A stretch of 64,000 nucleotides of DNA from Hymenobacter negativus (GTDB lineage: Bacteria > Bacteroidota > Bacteroidia > Cytophagales > Hymenobacteraceae), in the NCBI RefSeq assembly GCF_017571495.1, contig NZ_JAGETZ010000003.1, positions 1-64,000 on the forward strand. The letters run 5' to 3'. Below, in pieces: positions 1 to 6,797 of the stretch (positions are counted from its first letter, which is position 1; each line of letters starts with the position of its first letter). A program made the position numbers and the translations under genes. Below the pieces are notes generated by a model. The model was not told the origin of the DNA and did no database searches. It saw only the letters and a program-made list of their open reading frames with translations.

Positions 1-1
1 G

Positions 2-454
2 CCTGGCTGGACATCTCACTTGGAAGACGACGGCCAAGAACTCGTCCTGCTGCCGCCTAATAGCCCTGACAGCACTGAGCGGGTCACTTTCACCCGTTTT
101 GCCAAAGACGCTCCTTCCCTGGATTACCCGTCTGTGGCACGGCGGTTCGCGGCCTCGGCGTTTTCTCGCTTCGGCGAGGCAACGGCCGATACGTTGAATC
201 AACTGGTTTTCCCGCACGACTTCGCCGTGGAGCGGAATGCGGGCCTGCGGAAGCAGGGGAAGCCCTACCGGGGGTATTGCTTGGTGTACGTGGACAACCG
301 TAACGTCTACCAGTTCCGCATCGTGCTGGCACAAGACCGATTGAACGCTTACTCTGGAAGTCTGCTACTCGACATCTTCGGAAACATATACATCGACGGC
401 AAACCTTTCGTCGAACATATGAATCAGTTGCGACAGATAATCCACCTGCACTAG
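2..454 (+). CDS. Hypothetical protein, 5' end cut by the window edge
   Basis: The reading frame is open from the first bases of the window and contains no ATG, so the true start is probably outside; the first possible internal start is a TTG at position 20. From there 144 residues are visible. No signal peptide, membrane segment or known motif is recognised. The C-terminal half has alternating hydrophobic residues (YCLVYVDN, YQFRIVL, SLLLDIFGNIYIDG) that suggest a beta-rich fold. It ends at 454, convergent with the minus-strand gene ending at 516. Function unknown. Confidence 0.55.
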   Translation, partial: PGWTSHLEDDGQELVLLPPNSPDSTERVTFTRFAKDAPSLDYPSVARRFAASAFSRFGEATADTLNQLVFPHDFAVERNAGLRKQGKPYRGYCLVYVDNRNVYQFRIVLAQDRLNAYSGSLLLDIFGNIYIDGKPFVEHMNQLRQIIHLH

Positions 455-515
455 TGGCGAGCTAGACAGTTCAGCAAAAGGGTGGTCTAAATTACCGAGC
501 GTTATCTCGCCTATT

Positions 516-863
516 CTACAGCCGACGCAACATCCATTCGAGCACGCGCTCAAACCAGGTAGGTTCTTGGTCCATCGCGTCGACGTGCCGGCACACGGCT
601 TCCCAAAGCGCCTGAAAGACGGCTATGTTTTCGCACGCGGCGAGCACGGCGTCTTCCCGCTCGTGCAGGACGCGGACCAGGTGCCGGGGGTGTTCCACTA
701 AGTGGCGTCGTCGGATGCGCACGGCGCTTTGCACGTAGTCCAGCACTTGGGCCCATTCTTGGCTCGTGGCCAGTGCCTTGTCGCGTGGGGTGCCGTGGCG
801 CACCAACCAATCCTGCGAGAAGTCGCAGGCGATGAAGAGAGCGGCTTTCTCAGCAGTAATCAT
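516..863 (-). CDS. Small hypothetical protein
   Basis: This is a 115-residue protein when started at the ATG at 863; a GTG at 896 would add 11 residues but gives a poorer N-terminus. It is predicted mostly helical, with a Trp-rich C-terminus (PTWFERVLEWMLRRL). There is no signal peptide and no domain I can name. It lies in a run of minus-strand genes (516-2709) that look like single-gene units. Function unknown; the call rests on length, codon pattern and a sensible start. Confidence 0.55.
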   Translation of the reverse strand: MITAEKAALFIACDFSQDWLVRHGTPRDKALATSQEWAQVLDYVQSAVRIRRRHLVEHPRHLVRVLHEREDAVLAACENIAVFQALWEAVCRHVDAMDQEPTWFERVLEWMLRRL

Positions 864-968
864 GAAAAATGTGCCCACAAGGGGAAGGGACGCCACAAGA
901 ACGCGTTTTTCGGCGTCTAGTCAAACGGTCCCAAGGTAAACGTGCTCTGTTCAAAAATAGGAGCGGTT

Positions 969-1496
969 TTAGTTGGTTGCATGTCGCTGATAAACCAACC
1001 GATTCGGCTTGTCTTTGCGACGAGTAGGTTGCTCGACCATCCACAGGCTGTCGCCGTAAAAGCGAAACGTTCCCGTTATGCCGGCGTGGTCAATGGCAGA
1101 TTTGAGTTCGTAGCGGGCGCTATCGCCGGAGAGAACCAGGTAGCCGAGATTGTCCACGGGCGCGGTCAAGCGGAACTGCTCGGGCGGAACCGGCATGAAA
1201 GCCGTAAAGAAACTGCCATCTTCCCGGAATTTCAGGTAGCTGTAGCTTGGCGAATTCAAGGCGGTGCTGGGGACCGGGCGATAATAAAAGCCGGTGAACG
1301 GCAGGTCGTGTTGCGTCAACACCGACGCGTGCTCGGCCTGGAACCGGGGGTTGTACAAGGTAAATTCCCGCAGGCGGGGTTGCGTAGGATAGCCCAGCAG
1401 GCCTTGGTAGAAAGCACACCCTGTCAGCACGCACAAGCAGGCCCCCACGGCCAATACTCGGCTGCTTAACCAACAAAAAGGCGGGAAATCATGCAT
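969..1496 (-). CDS. Predicted lipoprotein of unknown function
   Basis: A 175-residue protein with a hydrophobic N-terminal segment ending in a lipobox (VLTGC, Cys at about residue 26), so it should be lipid-anchored after cleavage by signal peptidase II. The mature part contains YSYLKFREDGSFF and SLWMVEQP, a pattern common in small Bacteroidota lipoproteins with a beta-sheet fold. A possible promoter lies just upstream on the minus strand, where TACACTTG (1 mismatch to TAnnTTTG) sits about 17 nt after a CCTTG element within 1505-1545. The role is not known. Confidence 0.75.
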   Translation of the reverse strand: MHDFPPFCWLSSRVLAVGACLCVLTGCAFYQGLLGYPTQPRLREFTLYNPRFQAEHASVLTQHDLPFTGFYYRPVPSTALNSPSYSYLKFREDGSFFTAFMPVPPEQFRLTAPVDNLGYLVLSGDSARYELKSAIDHAGITGTFRFYGDSLWMVEQPTRRKDKPNRLVYQRHATN

Positions 1497-1567
1497 GTTT
1501 CACAAGTGTAGTTCAGCGAAAGGGTAGCAAGGTAAACGCCCTCTGTTTAGTTGAAAGAGCCTAATCT

Positions 1568-2059
1568 TTAAGCATCCTGCTCCTCGTCATGTCTCTCTTG
1601 GAGCCTGATACTAGAGTAGCGCGCAAATTCCGTGTATTCCGCCTCCGCCTCAATTAGGCGCTTGGCCAGTTCAAAGTCCACCACCACGCAGCTGATGTCC
1701 ATCATGCCGAAGCCGTGGCCGTGGCCGTCGCAATGGCCCAGACCCGCCCAGCCCAATAGTTGGTCCAGCCGTTCTTCTAACCGAACGAGTTTATCCAGGT
1801 GCTTGGCCGTCATTCGCTTGACCGGGTACTCGATAATCAGGTCGTATTCCTTGGCGGGCTCGGCAAAGCCTTCCTGCCGCTTGGCCGCCGTTTGGTCGTC
1901 CAGAAGTGCTTGAAAGGCAGCCACGCTTGGAGCCTTAACATCCTCGCGCTCGCCTCGCTCGCCCACAACGCCCCAATGGATAACGCCTTGCTTGGGGCCG
2001 GTTTCCCAATACTCCCAGTAATGCAGTTGATTCGCGTGGCGTTTATACAGTTTGAGCAT
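1568..2059 (-). CDS. WGR-domain-like protein
   Basis: This 163-residue cytosolic protein starts at the ATG at 2059; a further ATG-led extension to 2074 adds only five residues. The N-terminal half resembles a WGR domain: LHYWEYWET is followed by VIHWGVVGERGE, with the aromatic W and the glycine-rich turn where WGR domains carry W-G-R-x-G, then a helix with scattered Lys and Gln. In other proteins WGR domains bind nucleic acid. The C-terminal half (from EYDLIIEYP, with a Gly/His-rich loop GHCDGHGHGFG) is unassigned. The Arg of the WGR signature is replaced by Val, so nucleic-acid binding is uncertain. Confidence 0.65.
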   Translation of the reverse strand: MLKLYKRHANQLHYWEYWETGPKQGVIHWGVVGERGEREDVKAPSVAAFQALLDDQTAAKRQEGFAEPAKEYDLIIEYPVKRMTAKHLDKLVRLEERLDQLLGWAGLGHCDGHGHGFGMMDISCVVVDFELAKRLIEAEAEYTEFARYSSIRLQERHDEEQDA

Positions 2060-2141
2060 GCGGCAGAAGGGCAATGTTTTAGAATGGCAAGGTGCCGCCT
2101 CTTATTAGTGAGTGCCCCGTTCACTTTAACGGTGGTTATAG

Positions 2142-2414
2142 TTACTCCGCATCCGGCATCCAGTCCGGCAGCTTCACAAACATGGCGTAGTCCGGCAGCC
2201 GGTCATCTTCACTCCCCTCTTCGAAGGCGAATAGAAACTCGATTTCGTTTTTCTCCACGTCGTAGTTGAGCTCGACGAAAAAACCGGAGGGTACCCGGTA
2301 GAGCTGCACGGCTTGGTGGTAGTCATCCCAGCGCCGGGCCAGGTAGGTACCACGCTGAAAGAGGTAGGCCAGCTGCATCTCGTCCGAGAGTCGGTTGAAG
2401 TCGTGGAGGGGCAT
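2142..2414 (-). CDS. Small conserved protein, member of a family with three copies in this window
   Basis: The protein has 90 residues from the ATG at 2414. It shares a clear pattern with the product of 7807-8052 and more loosely with that of 28630-28896: an N-terminal helix (F-x-x-L), then G-x-Y-x-A-x-R-W, LY-x-x-P-x-GFFVEL-x-Y-D, and a C-terminal EEGSEDDRLPDYA. It has no signal peptide, so it should be cytosolic. The core FVEL strand and acidic end suggest a small alpha/beta fold. Function is unknown. The gene start overlaps the decayed end of the broken gene at 2424-2709. Confidence 0.75.
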   Translation of the reverse strand: MPLHDFNRLSDEMQLAYLFQRGTYLARRWDDYHQAVQLYRVPSGFFVELNYDVEKNEIEFLFAFEEGSEDDRLPDYAMFVKLPDWMPDAE

Positions 2415-2423
2415 GAGCAGGCG

Positions 2424-2709
2424 TATCCTAAATAGCACCACTTGCATGAGGCCATTTGCTGCTGGGCCGCCGCCAGCGACATGGGCACTACCGTGGCCCC
2501 GCACCGGGCCAGCCGGCGGAAGCGTGGTACTTGACCGTGTTGCCGCTGTTGCAATAGTATACCACGGGGCCAGCAGCCACGTGCTTGGTTTTGACTTTGG
2601 ACAACGCGTGGTGGGAAACGGTTTTGTAGGTAGTGCGGGGGTGGGTAGTCTGGGCCGGGGCGGTGAGGGAAAGCGCGAGCAGGGCCACTTGGAGTAGCAG
2701 GTGTCTCAT
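2424..2709 (-). pseudogene. Broken small secreted Cys-rich protein (frameshift)
   Basis: The N-terminal part (ATG at 2709) has a good signal peptide ending in APAQ and reads to VVYYCNSGNTVKYHASAG, then stops at 2488. In another frame the expected continuation appears: LARCGATVVPMS and then QQMASCKWCY near 2424. Joined, these give the layout of a common Bacteroidota secreted family with YHxSxxCxxLxxC followed by a terminal CxxC. The frame change falls at about 2505-2518. The repaired frame has no stop after the terminal Cys pair; a one-base loss at the TTT near 2420 would give TAG, so a second indel is possible. Sequencing error is the alternative explanation. Confidence 0.6.
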
Positions 2710-2723
2710 GCGAGGAAGGCAGT

Positions 2724-2752
2724 AAAAAGCCCCGCTGGGTGGGCGGGGCTTT
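2724..2752 (-). terminator. Rho-independent terminator, minus strand
   Basis: A 10-bp GC-rich stem (AAAGCCCCGC / GCGGGGCTTT, arms 2726-2735 and 2743-2752) with a 7-nt loop is followed by a T-run when read on the minus strand. It sits about 60 nt beyond the stop of the interrupted T9SS gene (2810) and is probably that gene's original terminator. The same stem type recurs at 7754 and 25935. Confidence 0.8.
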
Positions 2753-3519
2753 CGCTTTACTTCTAACTACGCGTCCGCCACTCTTGGCCACTTGTGTCCT
2801 GCTTTATATCTATTTCACGAATTTTAGGACCCGTTGTTCGCTGTGTTGCTGCACTTGTACTACATACATGCCTGCTGCCAGAGATGATATGTCTAACTTC
2901 TCTTCGAATAAGCCATTTTTTGCCATCCCGTGCAGGGGCAGTATTCCAACTGTTTGCCCGAGCACGTTGGTTACGGTGATGACAATTTCCTCTTGGCTAA
3001 ACGTAGTAAGGCTAACTTGCAGCGTGGTGGTGGGTACTGGGTAAAGGTTGGCCTGCGAAAAAGCATTTGAGCCGGAGTACTAGCCGCATCGACTGATAAA
3101 AGGCGTTTCTGTTGTTCTGAGAGCGGGGGCAGGGCTACGGGGCTGGCGGTGGGTCGTGCAGTCACATCGTCGCAACATATTGGTCCCGAGAAGTTGGTTC
3201 TCCACGAATCAAGCTGATAGGCACGCGCTCCATAAGTACTGGCTGGTAGCCCCATGTTGTCTTGCCGCAGACCAATAATATACTGTCCGGGTACAGTGGG
3301 AGTAAACTCGCGTATAGCTCCAAAAGTCATTTCCTGCCAAACACCATTGGGTTTTTGGATATGTCAAGTATAGATAGAAGTGGGGTCAGGATTGGTGACG
3401 GTCAATGTCCGCTTTGGAAATCGTTTGAAATCGGCAGGTGGTCCATTTATCTTACAAATCTGCTGGACTGAGGTGGTCTAGGGAAGGCGGACAGAAGTAG
3501 GACGTATATTTCTACTGTT

Positions 3520-3810
3520 ATGGCAACCAAAACCAACGGGTCGTCGCCCAACAAACGACGTAAGTACGACGCGGCCTTCAAGGCCGAGGCCCTGCGCTTG
3601 GCCAGCGAGAGCCGCAGCACGCAGGCGGCCGCGCAGCAGTTGGGCATCAGTCCGAAGCTGCTCTGCCGCTGGCAGCAGGCCCAACTCGTGGCCGAAGTGG
3701 GCAGCGAAGAGGTAGCACGGGACCCGGAAGTGCGCGCCCTGCGCGCCTGTCTGAAGCGGGCCGAGCAGGAACTTGATATTTTAAAAAAGCCTTGGTCAGC
3801 GCCTGCTTGA
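3520..3810 (+). CDS. IS3-family transposase OrfA
   Basis: This 96-residue protein has the IS3/IS911 OrfA layout: a basic start (KRRKYDAAFKAEALRLA), a helix-turn-helix (QAAAQQLGISPKLLCRWQQ), then a charged helix ending in a leucine-rich segment (RACLKRAEQELDILKK). In active elements OrfA binds the terminal repeats and is fused to OrfB by -1 slippage at A6G. Here the heptad-like site TTAAAAAAG is present at 3781-3789, but the -1 frame meets a TGA at 3837-3839 before the OrfB homology starts, so a fusion product cannot be made from this copy. OrfA itself is intact. Confidence 0.85.
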   Translation: MATKTNGSSPNKRRKYDAAFKAEALRLASESRSTQAAAQQLGISPKLLCRWQQAQLVAEVGSEEVARDPEVRALRACLKRAEQELDILKKPWSAPA

Positions 3811-3840
3811 TGCACAGGCTCGGCCAGCCCACCTGGTGAG

Positions 3841-4599
3841 TACCTACCCGCACGCGAGGCGTTTGCTCACCATGCGCAACGCTATGGCACGCTTCGGCTG
3901 CGGGCCGAAGTGCAGGCTGACGGCCACGCCGTGGGCCGCTGGCGCATCCGCCGGGTGCTCAAAGCCCACGGCCTGCGCGCCCTCCGGGTACGACCCATCA
4001 GCCCCGCTCGTTTGTGCCCCGTGCCACCGATTCGGACCCGGCCGTGCGCGCCGCGCCCAACCGCTTGTTCGGCCAGCCGGCCCCCATTACCCCGAACCGG
4101 GTGTGGGTGGGCGACATCACGTACTTGCCCCGCCAGGGCGGCGGCTGGCGCTGCTTGGCCGTGTGGCTGGACCGCTGCTCGCGCAAAGTCTTGGGCTGGG
4201 ACGTGCGCTCTCGCCATGCCCGAAGACCTGGTCAGCGAGGCGCTGCGGCGCGCCCTGGCGGTGCGCCGGCCCCCGGCCGGGCTCGTCGTGCACTCCGACC
4301 AAGGCAGCCAGTACACGGCCACCCAATTCAAGAACCTACTGGCCTGGCATGGGGCCGTGCAGAGCATGAGCCGGCGCGGCAACTGCTACGACAACGCCCA
4401 CGCCGAATCGTTTTGGAGCCGCTTCAAAGCCGAACTGCTCGACGGTGGCATTTTCCCGGGCTTGGCCGAAGCTAAGCTCAAAATCAGCCACCACGTGGCC
4501 TACTACAGTGCCGAGCGACGCCACTCAGCGTTGGCCTACCGTGCCCCCAACCACTTCGAAACCCATCTTCAAACAACGTCCCAACGCTGTCCGGCTTAG
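3841..4599 (+). pseudogene. IS3-family transposase OrfB (DDE integrase), frameshifted
   Basis: Homology begins with REAFAHHAQRYGTLRL and [20 protein letters not shown] in one frame, passes to a second frame at about 3990 (RATDSDPAV, then [14 protein letters not shown] with the first catalytic Asp), and returns to the first frame at about 4208 ([25 protein letters not shown] with the second Asp, and [14 protein letters not shown] with the Glu). The two changes compensate, so one open frame spans 3910-4599, but its middle third is read out of frame and lacks the first Asp. The N-terminus is also shorter than usual. The triad is present in the DNA, but no single product can carry it. Confidence 0.85.
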
Positions 4600-4762
4600 T
4601 TAGACCACCTCAAATCCTCCCGTACATAACACTCTGGGCGAGGTAGTGTTCCACGGGGGCAATATTGCTGTTATCAATGTACGGGTAGCCAACTGGTGGA
4701 CATTGAGCAACGGCCGGCAAGGCGCCAACGAGCGCAAACAGGAGGAGTGCAATCCTTTTCAT

Positions 4763-5408
4763 TTAAACTACGCAGAAACAGGTGAATTGAATAGCCAAAG
4801 GAACCCCAGTTAATGACAACAAAAAAGGATGTATATAATGTATTAATGACTAGACTTTATTGATGTTGTATTGCATTATAGCCGAGCGTTACCTAGGTAA
4901 AGGTGTATTGCTTATCACAATGCGCTAGGAGGATGAACCAAAATAATGTGTTTTCAGATATTGGGCTCACCAGTTGAGTGGCCGTTGGGACGCTGTGCAA
5001 CAAAGCTTATGAGCTGCTTTGGGCTACTGCAAATAATCCCGGAACTTCACCGGCATAATTCCAGCAGAGTGACGGGATTATTTTTTATAGACCTGACACC
5101 CTCCAATTGATGTCGTCAGGACTGCGCAGATACCCGGTCTGCTGTGCGCCAATTACCTATCGGGATTATATGCTGCCGATGCTTGCTGTGCATGACCTAT
5201 TCAATCGCACGTGCGTCCATTAAATCAGCCCTGCGGTACCTTCCTTTACTCAAAATGAGAAGCCCATTATACGAGGGCAGAAGTGAGAGTAGTAAGTAGA
5301 AGGGGAGCCCCCACCCACTCAGCGGGGCCCATTAGGTAGCGGCTGGCTCTGGCGCAACCCCACCAAGAGGCCCGACGTACGGTTGGGGCATTTCTTTTCC
5401 CTTGCCCG
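4763..5408. other. Intergenic stretch, no gene recognised; one terminator-like hairpin
   Basis: No convincing coding frame is seen in this AT-richer 646-bp stretch. At 5032-5086 there is a 10-bp stem (AATAATCCCG / CGGGATTATT) with a 31-nt loop followed directly by six T on the plus strand. This would terminate plus-strand transcription, although no plus-strand gene lies upstream within the stretch. It could mark the end of an unannotated small RNA or of outward transcription from the insertion sequence. Confidence 0.45.
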
Positions 5409-5825
5409 ATGCCGTTTGCTACTGGTCTGTCCGTCTATTTTGAAAACCCCGCCGGCCGTGTGCTGGAGCATCCGGCCGGGTACGCCGTGTTTGTGTATGC
5501 CCCCGGCAAGCGCCAGTTTGGCGACTTGCAGGCCTTGCTCATCCACACCGGTCAGCTGCTACGCCGGCGGCAGTGGCACCGCCTGCTCGGGGACCAGCGC
5601 CGCATGACGCCCTTCACGGAGGAAGAGTCGAAGTGGATACTCGAGTACTGGCTCGACCCCGCTAACCAGCAACCCCGCGGTCTGTACGCGGCGGTCCTGC
5701 TCGCCGAGGACGTGTTTGCCCGGCTGGCTACCACCCAACTCATCAACGACGCCAAAGCTGCTGCCCTTACCTACCATTTGTTTGATAACGAAATCGCGGC
5801 GGCGGCTTGGCTGCAACAGTGTTAA
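5409..5825 (+). CDS. STAS-like conserved hypothetical protein
   Basis: This 138-residue cytosolic protein is started at the ATG at 5409. The sequence YFENPAGRVLEHPAGYAVFVYAPGKR, then LLRRRQWHRLLGDQRRM, then ILEYWLDPA, and finally AAALTYHLFDNEIAAAAWLQQ, matches a protein type that is common and multi-copy in Hymenobacter-like genomes, with a SpoIIAA/STAS-like alternation of strands and helices. The C-terminal FDNxxxAxxWL ending is typical of that fold. No partner gene is nearby. Naming it STAS-like is an inference from pattern; the role is unknown. Confidence 0.7.
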   Translation: MPFATGLSVYFENPAGRVLEHPAGYAVFVYAPGKRQFGDLQALLIHTGQLLRRRQWHRLLGDQRRMTPFTEEESKWILEYWLDPANQQPRGLYAAVLLAEDVFARLATTQLINDAKAAALTYHLFDNEIAAAAWLQQC

Positions 5826-5867
5826 AGTGTTTTGTTGCTAGTGTGTTACAGTTTAGAGTGGGCGCAT

Positions 5868-6005
5868 AAAAAAGGCCATCGCAGCAATGCGATGGCCTTG
5901 AAGTAGCGTGTTCAGCCTAGCGGTGTCTACCCCACCGGTTCAGCTGCAACCACGCGGCACGAGCAAGTCCTTCCTTTCCACATTTCCAGCTCGTGCGGGT
6001 TACTT
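5868..6005 (-). ncRNA. Candidate small RNA with its own promoter and terminator
   Basis: About 138 nt on the minus strand are bounded by a perfect Bacteroidota -7 element (TATCTTTG, 6012-6019) and a strong terminator: an 11-bp perfect stem (arms 5872-5882 and 5889-5899, 6-nt loop) followed by a T-run ending at 5868. In between, minus-strand reading shows an 8-bp stem GCACGAGC / GCTCGTGC around a purine-rich loop. A second helix follows: CGTG then GTT and CAGC pair with GCTG, AAC and ACG around an inner GGTG-GGGTAGA-CACC hairpin. No open frame of useful length is present. It lacks the SRP RNA GGAA-tetraloop core and does not look like 6S, tmRNA or RNase P RNA. Confidence 0.6.
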
Positions 6006-6011
6006 ATGGGT

Positions 6012-6019
6012 CAAAGATA
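6012..6019 (-). promoter_or_regulatory. -7 promoter element of the candidate small RNA
   Basis: Read on the minus strand this is TATCTTTG, an exact match to the TAnnTTTG element used by the primary sigma factor of Bacteroidota. The expected start point is near 6005. I see no clear TTG-type -33 element at the usual distance upstream. Confidence 0.55.
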
Positions 6020-6202
6020 GCGGCCTTATAAGCGAGGTATTTGGTCCCACTCGCCAAACAAGATGATTTTCTCGGCCAGTGGCAGCTTTGCACCATTGAG
6101 AGGAATAATCAGAGAGCTTCAGCCAGTCATCTGGGCTCTTTTAGGGAAGGAAAGAGTTGGGTATAGCGGCAGGTTTTAGTACGTTGCGTCTGAGGAAGAG
6201 AT

Positions 6203-6700
6203 TGAGGCGGTCTAACCAAGCTAGACACAATTGGGACGAAGTTTGGAGGGAGCAGAGTGATTAGAAACGAGACAGCCGAAAGCAGAACGGAGGCGCTTGG
6301 AGCTGTGATAACTGGTTTCGAGCCGGGCTTTGAACAGTTCAGGTTGGCTTTGAAGCGGCACCAGAACGATTCGGTATGGCGTTATCGTAGCAGTTGCCCC
6401 GCCAGCTCCTTCTTTGTTGAGCACCTTTTATCGCGCGCCGTGGCGGGCGAGCAGATTTTTGAAGCAGGTGGCCGTGTACTAGCTGTCGTGGTCAGAGTGG
6501 ACAATAAGCCTGGCCGGCGCACAACCAGGGCGCCTCACTTACAAGGTTAGTACTGCCAAAGCGTCAACCCAGTTAGTTGCCACCGTGCTTACTGCCAGAG
6601 CTAGGTGTAGGTTGTAATGCAGTACCCACAAGCCTGGATACGGCTCAGTAGCTAATGGACCCGTGCAACGGAATGTTGCTATTACCCTAACTTTATAGGG
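6203..6700 (-). pseudogene. Decayed second copy of the IS3-family element (3' half of orfB)
   Basis: The plus-strand left end begins TGAGGCGGTCTAACCAAGC at 6203, matching the right-end repeat of the intact copy in 17 of 19 positions. On the minus strand, fragments of the same OrfB follow in changing frames: LVSEA (about 6545), RLIVHSDHDS then a TAG then YTAT and FKNLLARHGA (6440-6515), RGNCYDNA, and ESFWCRFKA (about 6365-6390). Upstream, PGLWVLHYN (6610-6640) may correspond to the first Asp region, but the Asp is lost. The far end of the element is not visible. This is an old, inactive remnant with stops and frame changes throughout. Confidence 0.75.
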
Positions 6701-6797
6701 CCCCAATTGCTCGCACTCCAAATAAATTAAAAACGGTTCTCATGCAACCGCAAGTAGGTTTCGGACATCTGGTAGCAAATCCATTCCTCATTTTTGT

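Larger units (their letters stand above)
3469..4612 (+). mobile_element. IS3-family insertion sequence, degenerate, 1144 bp
   Basis: The terminal inverted repeats start TGAGGTGGTCTA at 3469 and end TAGACCACCTCA at 4612; 18 of the first 22 positions match. Inside are an orfA with a helix-turn-helix transposase domain and an orfB with DDE integrase motifs, in the usual IS3 order. No target-site duplication is visible: the left flank ends CTGGAC and the right flank begins AATCCT. The split host gene nevertheless joins in phase across the element. A stretch of six A followed by G (3783-3789) lies near the end of orfA, where IS3 elements use -1 frameshifting. OrfB carries frame changes, so the copy is probably inactive on its own. 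Confidence 0.9.
2810..4762 (-). pseudogene. T9SS-exported protein gene interrupted by an IS3-family element
   Basis: The N-terminus starts at the ATG at 4762: a signal peptide (MKRIALLLFALVGALPAVAQ) followed by CPPVGYPYIDN, read for exactly 50 codons to 4613. The element then intervenes (3469-4612). Reading resumes at 3468 in the same phase as VQQICKING and continues to a TGA near 3365. A frame change lets it continue as QKPNGVWQEMTFG and then VPGQYIIGLRQDNMG to about 3070. A second frame change restores a complete type A T9SS sorting domain: NLYPVPTTTLQVS, ITVTNVLGQTVG, ISSLAAGMYVVQV, and a stop at 2810. The intact product would be a secreted protein of about 260 residues exported and anchored by T9SS. 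The gene is dead: one insertion and two frame changes. Confidence 0.85.

Noticed and set aside
1500..1570. Short similar sequences near 466, 932 and 1511-1550 (AGTTCAGC-AAAGGGT and AAGGTAAACG)
   Set aside because: The shared stretches are about 10-17 bp and partly overlap likely promoter elements; not enough to define a repeat family.
5900..6000. SRP RNA, 6S RNA or a tRNA-like gene
   Set aside because: The SRP apical GGAA loop and its flanking conserved bases are missing, and no cloverleaf or 6S-like bubble can be drawn; it is kept as an unnamed small RNA candidate.
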